64,000 nt of DNA from an uncultured bacterium. GTDB lineage: Bacteria; Actinomycetota; Coriobacteriia; Coriobacteriales; Coriobacteriaceae. Every line of letters begins with the position of its first letter. Positions within the stretch are counted from its first letter, which is position 1. The DNA lies in assembly GCA_905215505.1 (NCBI GenBank), contig CAJMPU010000007.1, positions 1 through 64,000 of the forward strand. Direction: 5' to 3'. The notes under the pieces were generated by a model. That model worked only from the letters and a program-made list of their open reading frames with translations, was not told the DNA's origin and made no database searches. Shown piece after piece: positions 51,166 through 59,820 of the stretch. The position numbers and the translations under genes are program-made.

Positions 51166-52449
51166 ATGAGCGAGCAGACCATCGGTACTACATGTGTTCA
51201 GGGCGGCTATCACCCGGGCGACGCGGAGCCGCGCCAGGTGCCCATCTACCAGTCCACCACGTGGAAGTACGACACGTCCGAGCACATGGGCAAGCTGTTT
51301 GACCTGGAGGAGTCTGGTTACTTCTACAGTCGTCTGCAGAACCCCACATGCGATCTCGTTGCCGCCAAGATCTGTGAGATGGAGGGCGGCACCGCTGCGA
51401 TGCTCACGAGTTCGGGCATGGCCGCGAACTTCCTCGCGATCTTTAACGTGGCCGGTGCCGGCGATCATGTGGTCGCTAGCTCTGCTATTTATGGCGGTAC
51501 GTATAACCTGCTCGCCCACACCATGGGCCGCATGGGCGTGACTTGCACGTTTGTCGCCCCCGACTGCACCGATGAGGAGCTGGAGGCAGCCTTCCGGCCC
51601 AACACCAAGCTCGTCTTTGGCGAGACGATCGCCAACCCCGCCCTTGCCGTGCTCGATATTGAGCGCTTTGCCAAGGCCGCACATGACCACGGCGTGCCGC
51701 TGATGGTCGACAACACCTTCCCGACGCCCGTGATGTGCCGTCCCTTTGAGTGGGGCGCCGACATCGTTACGCACTCCACCACCAAGTACATGGATGGACA
51801 TGCTGCCTACCTGGGTGGCGTGATCGTCGACCACGGCCAGTTTGACTGGATGGCCCATGCAGACAAGTTCCCGGGTCTCACCACGCCCGACGAGAGCTAT
51901 CACGGCGTGACCTATGCCGAGAAGTTCGGTCGCGAGGGTGCCTTCATTACCAAGGCAACCGCTCAGCTCATGCGCGACCTCGGCCCCATGCAGAACCCGC
52001 AGGCGGCGTTTTTCCTGAATAGCTCGCTCGAGAGCCTGCATGTGCGTATGCCGCGTCATTGTGAGAACGGCCTGGCCGTTGCTAAGTTCCTGCAGAGCCA
52101 TCCCAAGGTGCGCTTTGTAAGCTATCCGGGCCTGGAGGGCGATAAGTACTATGACATCGCTCAGAAGTACATGCCTAACGGTACCTGCGGCGTGGTGAGC
52201 TTTGGCTTTAACGGTGGTCGCGCGGCGGCCGAGACCTTTATGAAGAGCCTTAAACTTGCCCAGATCGCCACGCATGTGGCTGACGCCCGCACCTGCTGCC
52301 TGCATCCCGCTAATGCCACACACCGCCAGATGAACGATGAGGAGCTCATCGCCTGTGGCATCTCCGCCGACATGGTGCGCCTGTCGTGCGGCCTCGAGGA
52401 TACGGCCGATCTGATTGCCGACCTTGAGCAGGCGCTCGAGCAGTGCTAG
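51166..52449 (+). CDS. metY: O-acetylhomoserine aminocarboxypropyltransferase (sulfhydrylase) MetY
   Basis: PLP enzyme of the Cys/Met metabolism family that makes homocysteine from O-acetylhomoserine and sulfide. The PLP Schiff-base Lys is K207 in THSTTKYMDGHAAYLGG. Other family marks are IYQSTTWKY, YSRLQNPT, MLTSSGMAAN and the C-terminal RLSCGLEDTADLI. 427 residues. It could instead act as methionine gamma-lyase or cystathionine lyase, since these are close relatives. It starts at ATG 51166 after AAGGGAG. A terminator follows. Confidence 0.85.
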   Translation: MSEQTIGTTCVQGGYHPGDAEPRQVPIYQSTTWKYDTSEHMGKLFDLEESGYFYSRLQNPTCDLVAAKICEMEGGTAAMLTSSGMAANFLAIFNVAGAGDHVVASSAIYGGTYNLLAHTMGRMGVTCTFVAPDCTDEELEAAFRPNTKLVFGETIANPALAVLDIERFAKAAHDHGVPLMVDNTFPTPVMCRPFEWGADIVTHSTTKYMDGHAAYLGGVIVDHGQFDWMAHADKFPGLTTPDESYHGVTYAEKFGREGAFITKATAQLMRDLGPMQNPQAAFFLNSSLESLHVRMPRHCENGLAVAKFLQSHPKVRFVSYPGLEGDKYYDIAQKYMPNGTCGVVSFGFNGGRAAAETFMKSLKLAQIATHVADARTCCLHPANATHRQMNDEELIACGISADMVRLSCGLEDTADLIADLEQALEQC

Positions 52450-52517
52450 GCTAGCTTCTCGTATGAAGCGACGGAGCCTCTTGGGGTTCCGGTGACATAT
52501 AGTTCCGATTCCGTAGG

Positions 52518-52565
52518 CGGGACCCCAATCGCGACTGTTCGCAGGCGATTGGGGCCCCGTTTTTG
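52518..52565 (+). terminator. Intrinsic terminator after metY
   Basis: CGGGACCCCAATCGC pairs with GCGATTGGGGCCCCG around a 12-base loop, followed by TTTTTG. Confidence 0.88.
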
Positions 52566-52590
52566 CGTTGCACCACTCGAAAGGATGGAT

Positions 52591-53895
52591 ATGGAGAAAA
52601 CTGCAGAGCAGCTGCGCCGCGAGCACATTGCCCTTGAGGGCGATACCCATGGCAAGAACAAATGGGCGATTCTGTTTACCGTGCTCATCATGACGTTTAT
52701 GTCGTGTCTGGATTCGACCGTCGTGACCGTGGCGTTGCCCGTGATGCAAAAGGAGCTGGGCGTGGGCCTCGACCGCATCCAGCTGGTGAGCTCGGTGTAC
52801 CTGCTTGCGACATGCGTGGCTATGCTGCCGTTTGGCCGCTTGGGCGACGTGCGCGGCAAGGTGGGCGTATTCCAGCTGGGCGTAATCGTTTTTACGGTCG
52901 GCTCGCTGCTTTGCGGCCTTTCGAGTTCGCTAGAAGTTCTTATTCTGGCACGCATTGTGCAGGGCGTCGGCTGCGCGGCGGCCATGGCTAACAACATGGG
53001 TATCATCACCGAGTCGTTTCCGGCGCGCGAGCGCGGTCGTGCCATGGGTATTCTCGCGACCTTCGTGGCCCTCGGCATGATGTGTGGCCCCGTGCTGGGC
53101 GGCATGCTGGTGGCAAGCTTTCCCTGGGAGAGCATCTTCCTCATCAACCTGCCCATTGGCGTCATCTCGTTTATCGTGGGACTCTATACACTACCGCATG
53201 TTAAGCCGGAGGCCGGCGAGCGCCCCATGTCCCTGATTGAGGCTGCTCGTCGCTGCTTTGCAAATTCGGCCTTCACCATCAACCTTGCTTGCATGCTCAT
53301 CGTGTTCGTTGGTATTGGCGCATCCGAGTTTATCCTGCCGTTCTATTTTCAGGACGCTCACGGCTTTGGTTCCGATATCTCTGGACTACTCTTTTTGGCG
53401 CTGCCGATGGTGAATGCCTTTATCGGCCCGCTTTCGGGTACGGTTTCGGACCGCGTTGGCTGCGAGGGACCCACGGCGGTCGGTCTAGGCGTGTACGTGT
53501 GCGGTCTCTTTGCGGTAAGCACGCTTGACGAGCGCTCTTCTATCCCTGTGATCGTGTGTTGCGTCGCGTTTATGTCGTGCGGTACGTCGATTTTCCAGAG
53601 CCCCAATAACTCGCTGTATATGGGCTCAGCTCCTCGCGAAGCACTCGGTTTTGCGGGCAGCTTGGGCAGTTTGGCGCGATACGCCGGCATGGCACTCGGC
53701 ATTACGGCGGCGTCGCATATCCTGTATGGGCAGATGAGCGTGGCGATGGGCGAGGCCGTGACCAGTTTTGTTGCGGGCCGTCCGGATGTGTTCCTGTTTG
53801 GTTTTCGTTCGGTGTTCTATGTGTTGATGGCCGTGGCAGCCGTGGGCTTTGCGCTCGCCATGGTGCGTTTGGTGAAGATGCGCGCCCGCCATTAG
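52591..53895 (+). CDS. MFS transporter, DHA2-like
   Basis: Major facilitator, probably a drug or metabolite exporter. After a 25-residue cytoplasmic start come about 12-14 spans. Motif D1 (LDSTVVTVALPVMQKELG) in span 1, motif A-like PFGRLGDVRGK between spans 2 and 3, and motif C-like GPVLGGMLV in span 5 point to proton-driven export of the EmrB/QacA kind. At 434 residues it is short for a 14-span member. Start at 52591 after AAAGGA. Confidence 0.85.
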   Translation: MEKTAEQLRREHIALEGDTHGKNKWAILFTVLIMTFMSCLDSTVVTVALPVMQKELGVGLDRIQLVSSVYLLATCVAMLPFGRLGDVRGKVGVFQLGVIVFTVGSLLCGLSSSLEVLILARIVQGVGCAAAMANNMGIITESFPARERGRAMGILATFVALGMMCGPVLGGMLVASFPWESIFLINLPIGVISFIVGLYTLPHVKPEAGERPMSLIEAARRCFANSAFTINLACMLIVFVGIGASEFILPFYFQDAHGFGSDISGLLFLALPMVNAFIGPLSGTVSDRVGCEGPTAVGLGVYVCGLFAVSTLDERSSIPVIVCCVAFMSCGTSIFQSPNNSLYMGSAPREALGFAGSLGSLARYAGMALGITAASHILYGQMSVAMGEAVTSFVAGRPDVFLFGFRSVFYVLMAVAAVGFALAMVRLVKMRARH

Positions 53896-54052
53896 CGTGT
53901 TGGGAGGCTGTCTGCCACGATTCGCGCCGTCCCAAAAAGACTGGTTTGTGGTGCGATGTGGCTTGTGGGACGGGCGGGGGTCGGTCCGTGGTAGACTATC
54001 GAACAACGTTTATTAATCGCGCGGTATCGTTGCCGCGAGAAGGGGTTGCGCC

Positions 54053-54631
54053 ATGCAGGAGCTTGAGGATCGTATTCGCCATGACGGCATCGTAAAGGCC
54101 GGTAACGTCCTTAAGGTTGATGCCTTCCTCAACCACCAGTGCGACGTTGAGCTGTTCGACCACATGGGTGCCGAGTGGGCCCGTCTGTTCGAGGGTGCCG
54201 AGATCAACAAGATCCTGACGATTGAGGCTTCGGGCATTGGCATGGCTTGCATCGCAGCCCAGCATTTTGGCGGCGTGCCGGTGGTCTTTGCCAAGAAGGC
54301 ACAGTCCATCAACCTCGACGGCGAGCAGTATGCCACGACCATCTACTCCTTTACTAAGCAGAAGGAGTACCCGGTCATCGTTGGTAAGCGTTTTCTGTCC
54401 GAGGGCGACAAGGTCCTGATCATCGACGACTTCTTGGCCAACGGCTGCGCGCTCGAGGGTCTTATCAAGATCTGCGAGGCTGCGGGTGCCGAGGTATCCG
54501 GTATTGGCATTGCGGTGGAGAAGGGCTTCCAGGGCGGTGGCGATAAGCTCCGCGAGCGCGGCTTCCGCGTTGAGAGCCTGGCCCGTATCGCCGATATGGA
54601 CTGCGAGACCGGCGAGATCACCTTCGCCTAA
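54053..54631 (+). CDS. xpt: Xanthine phosphoribosyltransferase
   Basis: Purine salvage enzyme converting xanthine and PRPP to XMP. The start MQELEDRIRHDGIV, the ASGIGMACIAAQ segment, KAQSINL and the PRPP-binding loop VLIIDDFLANGCAL match Xpt closely. 192 residues. In Firmicutes a guanine riboswitch often precedes xpt; I looked for its conserved core upstream and do not see it. The leader has a small hairpin (CGCGG with CCGCG) instead. A perfect terminator follows. Confidence 0.94.
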   Translation: MQELEDRIRHDGIVKAGNVLKVDAFLNHQCDVELFDHMGAEWARLFEGAEINKILTIEASGIGMACIAAQHFGGVPVVFAKKAQSINLDGEQYATTIYSFTKQKEYPVIVGKRFLSEGDKVLIIDDFLANGCALEGLIKICEAAGAEVSGIGIAVEKGFQGGGDKLRERGFRVESLARIADMDCETGEITFA

Positions 54632-54658
54632 GCGCGCAACACAAGCGATTGGTATGCG

Positions 54659-54695
54659 ATGTGACAAAGGGACTGTCCCTTTGTCACATTTTTTG
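54659..54695 (+). terminator. Perfect-palindrome terminator after xpt (palindrome F)
   Basis: ATGTGACAAAGGGA and its exact complement flank loop CTG, followed by TTTTTTG. Confidence 0.9.
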
Positions 54696-54714
54696 TATGA
54701 GGGGAGGTGTTGAT

Positions 54715-55107
54715 ATGGATGAGAACAAGATGGGGTGGCGCGAGTATGCGCGCTATGCCGAGATGTCGGCCGAGGAGTTGGCGCGCGATTGCGAGGTGCA
54801 GGTGTTTCGCGCGACGGGTCCGGGCGGACAAGGCGTCAACACGACGGACTCTGCTGTGCGCATGAAACATGGGCCCACGGGGATTGTCGTGACGGCGCGC
54901 GAGAGCCGTAGTCAGTTTCAGAATCGTGCGAGCTGTCTGCGTAAGCTGCGCGCTGAGCTTGAGCGTCGCGGGCGTCCACCGCGCCGACGCGTAAAGACCA
55001 AGGTGCCTCAGCGCTCTCGCCAGCGCAGGCTCAACGACAAACACTTCAACGCCATTAAAAAGGCCAGCCGTCGCAAGCCGGGTGGGGGAGGAATGATCTC
55101 TTCATAA
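54715..55107 (+). CDS. RF-1 domain peptidyl-tRNA hydrolase-like protein (ribosome rescue)
   Basis: Short class I release-factor-like protein with the catalytic GGQ at residues 37-39 (ATGPGGQGVNTTDSAVRM) and a basic C-terminal tail (RRLNDKHFNAIKKASRRK). This is the architecture of ArfB/YaeJ-type rescue factors, which hydrolyse peptidyl-tRNA on stalled ribosomes without codon recognition; the basic tail enters the empty mRNA channel. 130 residues. The ATG at 54715 follows GGGGAGG. Confidence 0.85.
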   Translation: MDENKMGWREYARYAEMSAEELARDCEVQVFRATGPGGQGVNTTDSAVRMKHGPTGIVVTARESRSQFQNRASCLRKLRAELERRGRPPRRRVKTKVPQRSRQRRLNDKHFNAIKKASRRKPGGGGMISS

Positions 55108-55175
55108 GTTGCGGTGAAATAGGGACTGTTTATGCAGCTAAAGCCGCAAAACAGTCCCTATTTCACCGCAACTTA
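55105..55175. repeat. Perfect 27-bp inverted repeat (palindrome D), related to 34541
   Basis: The left arm (55105-55131, starting TAAGTTGCGGTG) and right arm (55149-55175) are exact reverse complements with a 17-base loop. The left end begins inside the stop of the rescue-factor gene. Both arms share AAGTTGCGGTG-AATA-GG-CTGTTT with palindrome C, 20 kb away. Confidence 0.9.
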
Positions 55176-55182
55176 GGGGTGG

Positions 55183-56145
55183 CTAGTGGGTGGGGCGCCA
55201 GACGTTGAGGGCGCCGCCGAGGACGTCGACCTCGATGCGCGAGGCGACAACGGGCTCCCCGTCGGCCTGGATGGGGTAGTCGGGCTCCTCAAAGGTGAGC
55301 TCGGCATGGCGGCAGCGGCGCATGCGAATCGGCGGCAGTTTGGTATGGTGGCCGTCTTTGGCCGAAAGGAACATTGGCAGGGCAACCGCGCGTGGGACGG
55401 GGCCGCAGGCGTAGCAGACGTCGAGTATGCCGTCGCAGGGATCGGCATCGGGACAGATGCGATAGCCCGAGCCATAGGTGGGGCCCAGCTGAATTGCCAT
55501 GATGATCGCCCTCACGCGCTCGGCGGGCGTGCCGTCAAAGCTGACTGTCATGGGGTAGTTGCGATAGCGCAGGCCAAACTGCTCAAGTCCCGAGAGGGTG
55601 TAGAGCGGAGCACCCGTCAAGCCGGTCTTTTTGCGCAACTCGGTGGTGCCCAGACCAATAGCGGCATCGATGCCGACCGAAAGCGTCTGGTCGTAGTACT
55701 CAACGGTAGCCTCGCCGCTGCCGCTCGCAGGGCTCCGCGAGCGAATGCGCCCGATGTCCTGACGCTGCAGCTCGCAGGTGAGCAGCGCGCCAAAATCCTT
55801 GCCGGAGAAATCGTCGATGCCGAGCGTCTGGGCAAAATCGTTTCCGGAGCCCACGGGCAGGACGGCAAGAGCGGGGCGGGCGTCCTCCTTTTGCGTCATA
55901 AGCCCGTTGACGACCTCGTGAATCACGCCGTCGCCGCCAAGGGCGATAACGGTGCGATAGCCCTGAGCCTGCGCGGCCAGCTCCTTGGCGTGTCCCATAC
56001 GCTCGGTCAACACCAGGTCAAACTGGGATGCGCGTGCAGTCATGTCCAAAAAGCGCTGCAGGCGCTCGGCAACTTCGCGCGCCGCACCCGACTGGGCGGC
56101 TGGGTTGGCGATGATGAGCGTGCGACCAAAATCAGTTGCGTGCAT
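55183..56145 (-). CDS. Diacylglycerol kinase family lipid kinase
   Basis: Soluble lipid kinase of the DgkB/YegS type. The ATP-binding signature VIALGGDGVIHEVVNGLM and VLPVGSGNDFAQTLG are diagnostic. The C-terminal beta-sandwich has the typical IQADGEPV near the end. 320 residues from the ATG at 56145, where GGGAG lies upstream. Likely recycles diacylglycerol to phosphatidate or phosphorylates a related lipid. Confidence 0.9.
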   Translation of the reverse strand: MHATDFGRTLIIANPAAQSGAAREVAERLQRFLDMTARASQFDLVLTERMGHAKELAAQAQGYRTVIALGGDGVIHEVVNGLMTQKEDARPALAVLPVGSGNDFAQTLGIDDFSGKDFGALLTCELQRQDIGRIRSRSPASGSGEATVEYYDQTLSVGIDAAIGLGTTELRKKTGLTGAPLYTLSGLEQFGLRYRNYPMTVSFDGTPAERVRAIIMAIQLGPTYGSGYRICPDADPCDGILDVCYACGPVPRAVALPMFLSAKDGHHTKLPPIRMRRCRHAELTFEEPDYPIQADGEPVVASRIEVDVLGGALNVWRPTH

Positions 56146-56231
56146 GGGGCGACTCCCGGCGTGTGACATGACAGTGCGGTCGCGCTCAGGTCGAATTGCC
56201 CCCGATTGTGGCTGCACGGCGATTATTACAT

Positions 56232-57653
56232 CTACTCTATCAGGTCGTTGTGGCGCTCGATAGCGTCCGCTACCGTACCGCCCTCATCCACAATAAGCGA
56301 ACGGCGCTTGGGTGAGATGATGCGCTGGGCGGGGTACACGCCGCGGTGTCCGCCGGTTAGGTAGCTGATAAAGGCCACGATGACAAAGAACCCGGCGGCC
56401 GTTCCGTGGAACAGATCGATGGCCATCATACAGGTGGTGATGGGCACGTTGAGGCCGGCGCAGAAGACGCCGAGCATGCCGAGGGCCGCCAGAAAACTGG
56501 GGTCAAGCCCGGTAAGGCAACCGATCCAGCCACCGAGTGCCGCACCGATGCCAAACAGGGGCGTGACCTCGCCGCCTTGGAAGCCCGCGCCCAGGGTAAG
56601 CGCTGTGACGACCAACTTGATGGCTGCGTCCGCCAGGGTGGTGTTGCCTGCAAATCCGGCGCCGGAAAGCCACGTGGAAAGGCCGGCGTAGTTCCAGGCG
56701 TCGAGGAGGGCATAGGCGGCCAAAACCACGAGTGCGCCCATGAGTGCGCGGACGAGGTAATTGGTGATAAAGCGACTGTACAGGCTTTTGACGGTTCGAA
56801 CCGACCAGGCAAAGAGGCGTGCCGTCAGGCCGAAGATAATGGCGCTGATAACAACGATGACAACCGTCCGTGGTGTCATGTTGGGAACGCTGGCGATGAC
56901 ATTCGCCTCGTACTCGGTTCCCAAGGCAAGCGACGTAAAGTAGCCGGTAAACGAGGCGACCAGGCAGTAGATGCCCGCGGTGTAGTCGATCTTGCCGATA
57001 AAGCACATCTCCATGCCAAAGAAAGCTCCAGCAAGGGGCGAACCGAATACGGCGCCAAAGGCCGACGAGATGCCGGCGAGCATGAGGTCGTGGTGGTCAT
57101 GCTTTTTGAGGTGGGCGAGGCTCGAGATGTTGCTGGCGATGGTGCCGCCAATCTGCACCGCGGCTCCCTCGCGACCGGCCGATCCACCCGTTAGGTGCGT
57201 GAGCGTGGAGCAGACGAAGGTGAGGACGGCCATGCGCATATGGATGAGGCGTGTGCCCAGAGCGGAGTCGATGACCAGGTTGTTGCCTCGTTTGGCGGCA
57301 AGGCCGTGGTTTTTGTACACCCATGCGGTGGCAATGCCCACAACGGGAAGCAATGCGTAGACCCACGCGTGGTGCTCGCGATAGTCGGTCGCGATATTCA
57401 GCGAGGCCAAAAACGCCCAAGCGGCAACGCCCATGGCGAGCGAGACGATGACGACGAGCGCGAGCAACTTGGCGCTCGCGAGTAGGTTGCGGGCGTTGCG
57501 GCGCGTGTCGGCAGCCAAGAGATGCTCGGAGCGGGTGAGCTGTTGCCTGCCTGCCATGATGACGTCATTAAGGGAGAAAAAGCCGCCGTCGTCGAGCGGC
57601 TGGGAATGATCCTGCGCCTCGTTTGCGCTTTCGGGTTTGTCGGTAAAAGCCAT
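56232..57653 (-). CDS. ClC family chloride channel/antiporter
   Basis: Membrane protein with about 16-18 helices. Selectivity motifs are visible: GSAGREGAAVQ, whose Glu matches the gating glutamate of the GREGP loop (here the Pro is Ala), and GAGFQGGEVTPLFGIG. 473 residues, with a soluble N-terminus of about 60 residues that extends beyond the core. It may be a fluoride or chloride exchanger; the loop favours a chloride-type member. AGAGGA lies before the ATG. Confidence 0.9.
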   Translation of the reverse strand: MAFTDKPESANEAQDHSQPLDDGGFFSLNDVIMAGRQQLTRSEHLLAADTRRNARNLLASAKLLALVVIVSLAMGVAAWAFLASLNIATDYREHHAWVYALLPVVGIATAWVYKNHGLAAKRGNNLVIDSALGTRLIHMRMAVLTFVCSTLTHLTGGSAGREGAAVQIGGTIASNISSLAHLKKHDHHDLMLAGISSAFGAVFGSPLAGAFFGMEMCFIGKIDYTAGIYCLVASFTGYFTSLALGTEYEANVIASVPNMTPRTVVIVVISAIIFGLTARLFAWSVRTVKSLYSRFITNYLVRALMGALVVLAAYALLDAWNYAGLSTWLSGAGFAGNTTLADAAIKLVVTALTLGAGFQGGEVTPLFGIGAALGGWIGCLTGLDPSFLAALGMLGVFCAGLNVPITTCMMAIDLFHGTAAGFFVIVAFISYLTGGHRGVYPAQRIISPKRRSLIVDEGGTVADAIERHNDLIE

Positions 57654-57863
57654 ACGTTCCTCTTTTGGGTTGCAACACGAGCATTATAAAACGCGGTAAA
57701 CGCGACGAGCCGGTGGGTTGGTTTCCATTCTGTTTCGCGGCTTGCAACCGACAGGTGTATTTGCGGGTACAGGCCGAGTCGCGGTCGTGCGTCGGGGGAT
57801 TATACTGAGACAAGCATAAAGAATCGGCGCTCCTGTTGTGCGCCGTGGCATTAAGAGGTGCAT

Positions 57864-59126
57864 ATGGCTGAGAAACTCATTCCGTTGGAGGACGCACAGG
57901 CGATCGTCTTGTCGCACGTGAATCGCACCGAAGTTGTCGAGATTCCCGTGTGGCAGGCCGCCGGTCTTCCCTTGGCAGAGGACGCGGTGGCCGATATCGA
58001 CATTTCGCCGTTTGCCAACAGCGCTATGGACGGATATGCCGTGCGCTCGGCGGACTTGGCGCAGACATCTGGCGAGGCGCCGGTGACGCTCGACGTTATC
58101 GGACACGAGGCCGCGGGCCATGTGTTTGAGGGCACAATTGGCGCGGGCGAGACCGTCCGCATCATGACGGGCGCGCCGGTACCCGAAGGTGCCGATGCCG
58201 TGGTGAAATACGAGATCGTCGAGGTGCTTGACGGCGACGGCAACGAGGGCTCGCACGTGAGCTTTTCGGCGCCTGCTAAAGTGGGGGAGAACGTTCGCTC
58301 TGCCGCCGAGGAGGCCCATGCCGGCGATGTTGTGATGCACGCCGGCGAGGTTGTGGCCCCGGCCGGCGCTGGCCTGCTGGCAAGCGCCGGTTGCGCGAGC
58401 GTGAAGGTCCATGCCGCTCCGCGCGTGGGCATTATCTCGCTGGGCACGGAGCTGGTCGCGCCGGGTGAGCTGCCGGCACGCGGGCAGATTCGCGACTCCA
58501 ACTCGTCGGCGTTGATGGCCGAGGCACTCGATGCCGGCGCCGACCCGGTGTTCTATGGCATTGCGCCCGATGATGAGCAGGCGATTGCCGAGCTGGTGCA
58601 TCGCGCCGTGCAGGAGTGCGATTTTGTCATTACGAGCGGCGGTGCCTCGGCGGGCGATTACGACTACGTGACGGCGCTGGTCAAGCGCGAGGGCGAGGTG
58701 CTCTTCGACCGCATTTCGATGCGTCCCGGCAAAGCCATCACGTTTGGCCTGCTTGGGGGCAAGCCGTATTTGGGGCTTTCGGGCAATCCCGCGGCGGCGT
58801 ATGTGGGCTTTGAGATGCTCGCCCGCCCCGCGATCCGCAAGATGCGCGGCTTTGCCGAGGGTGCGCGTCCCGTGCAGCAGGCGATATTGACGCACGGCGT
58901 AAAGAAGCGCCAGGACCGACGCTTCTTCGATCGCGCCACGGTTTTGCGCGACCCCGAGACCGGTGAGCTGTTGGTGACCGAGGCCAAGACGCAGAATTCG
59001 GCGCTGCTCGGCACGATGCAGCGGGCCAACTGTCTACTGCGTATTGACGAAGGACCGTGCGAGCTCAAGGCGGGAGATGTCGTGGACGTTGTTCGCGTCG
59101 ACCTGCCCGAGGGCGCCGTGTTGTAG
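57864..59126 (+). CDS. moeA: Molybdopterin molybdenumtransferase MoeA
   Basis: Inserts molybdate into molybdopterin-AMP. N-terminal domains (residues 1-180) have FANSAMDGYAVR and RIMTGAPVPEGADAVV. The MoCF-fold domain has GTELV, IRDSNSSAL and ITSGGASAGDYDYV. A C-terminal beta domain completes it. 420 residues. Start at ATG 57864 after GAGG. It begins a five-gene molybdenum block and lies 10 bases before the mogA-like gene. Confidence 0.95.
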   Translation: MAEKLIPLEDAQAIVLSHVNRTEVVEIPVWQAAGLPLAEDAVADIDISPFANSAMDGYAVRSADLAQTSGEAPVTLDVIGHEAAGHVFEGTIGAGETVRIMTGAPVPEGADAVVKYEIVEVLDGDGNEGSHVSFSAPAKVGENVRSAAEEAHAGDVVMHAGEVVAPAGAGLLASAGCASVKVHAAPRVGIISLGTELVAPGELPARGQIRDSNSSALMAEALDAGADPVFYGIAPDDEQAIAELVHRAVQECDFVITSGGASAGDYDYVTALVKREGEVLFDRISMRPGKAITFGLLGGKPYLGLSGNPAAAYVGFEMLARPAIRKMRGFAEGARPVQQAILTHGVKKRQDRRFFDRATVLRDPETGELLVTEAKTQNSALLGTMQRANCLLRIDEGPCELKAGDVVDVVRVDLPEGAVL

Positions 59127-59136
59127 GAGGAATGCT

Positions 59137-59616
59137 ATGGAGTTGAAGATTTCGATTGTGACGTGCTCGGATACGCGCGATCTTGCCCAGGACGAGGCCG
59201 GAGCCGCACTCGAGGAACTTATCGAGGCACAGGGCTGGACGGTCGCCTCACATGTGGTCGTGCGCGATGACGTCAGCGAGATTGGTGATGCCATTGTGGA
59301 AGCCGCCGATGAGTGCCACGCCCATGTCGTGCTCACCTGCGGCGGCACGGGGCTTTCGATGCGCGATGTGACGCCCGAGGCGACGCGTGCCGTCTGCGAT
59401 CGCGACGTGCCGGGTATTGCCGAGGCGATCCGTGCGTACTCGATGACCAAGACGCGCCGCGCCATGCTCTCGCGCGCTATTTGCATGCAACGAGGTCATA
59501 CACTTGTCGTAAACTTTCCCGGTTCTACGAAGGCCGCCCGCGAAAGCTGGGAGGCCATAGCGGACCAGCTGGAGCATGCGGCTCAGATGACAGCGGGCGG
59601 CGGACATACCAACTAA
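59137..59616 (+). CDS. MogA/MoaB family molybdopterin adenylyltransferase
   Basis: MoCF-fold protein that adenylates molybdopterin before Mo insertion by MoeA. Motifs are VTCSDTRDLAQDEAG, LTCGGTGLSMRDVTPEAT, and the C-terminal VNFPGSTKAARESWE. 159 residues, closer in length to MoaB than to MogA. The start at 59137 follows TAGGAGG. It is coupled to moeA and followed by a terminator before modA. Confidence 0.9.
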   Translation: MELKISIVTCSDTRDLAQDEAGAALEELIEAQGWTVASHVVVRDDVSEIGDAIVEAADECHAHVVLTCGGTGLSMRDVTPEATRAVCDRDVPGIAEAIRAYSMTKTRRAMLSRAICMQRGHTLVVNFPGSTKAARESWEAIADQLEHAAQMTAGGGHTN

Positions 59617-59629
59617 GCGGTTTACCTGC

Positions 59630-59664
59630 GGCGGAGCGACCTGAACGGCTGCTCCGCCTTTTAT
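59630..59664 (+). terminator. Intrinsic terminator after the mogA-like gene
   Basis: GGCGGAGC pairs exactly with GCTCCGCC, followed by TTTTATTT. Confidence 0.85.
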
Positions 59665-59699
59665 TTGCACCCAAGGGGACGGCATTCTGTAGGCACGCT

Positions 59700-59765
59700 T
59701 GAAACTATATTCTCAGACGAGAATAATTTCTCATAATCATTATTCGCATCGAAGTATAATCTAAT
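59700..59765 (+). promoter_or_regulatory. AT-rich modA promoter with stacked palindromes
   Basis: TTCTC-AGAC-GAGAA (59710-59723) and AATAAT-N-ATTATT (about 59722-59744) precede a perfect -10 TATAAT at 59755-59760. There is no good -35, so the promoter may need an activator or be gated by a repressor. The ATAATCATTAT core recalls a Fur box half, and the location suggests a molybdate (ModE-like) regulator; neither is established. Confidence 0.5.
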
Positions 59766-59820
59766 TACAGAATAAAGCCCGCGGTGGGGTACCCGGGCAC
59801 AAGATACGAAAGGGTTGAAC

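Noticed and set aside
53896..54052. Guanine/xanthine riboswitch before xpt
   Set aside because: The conserved purine-aptamer core sequences are not present; only a small hairpin is seen.
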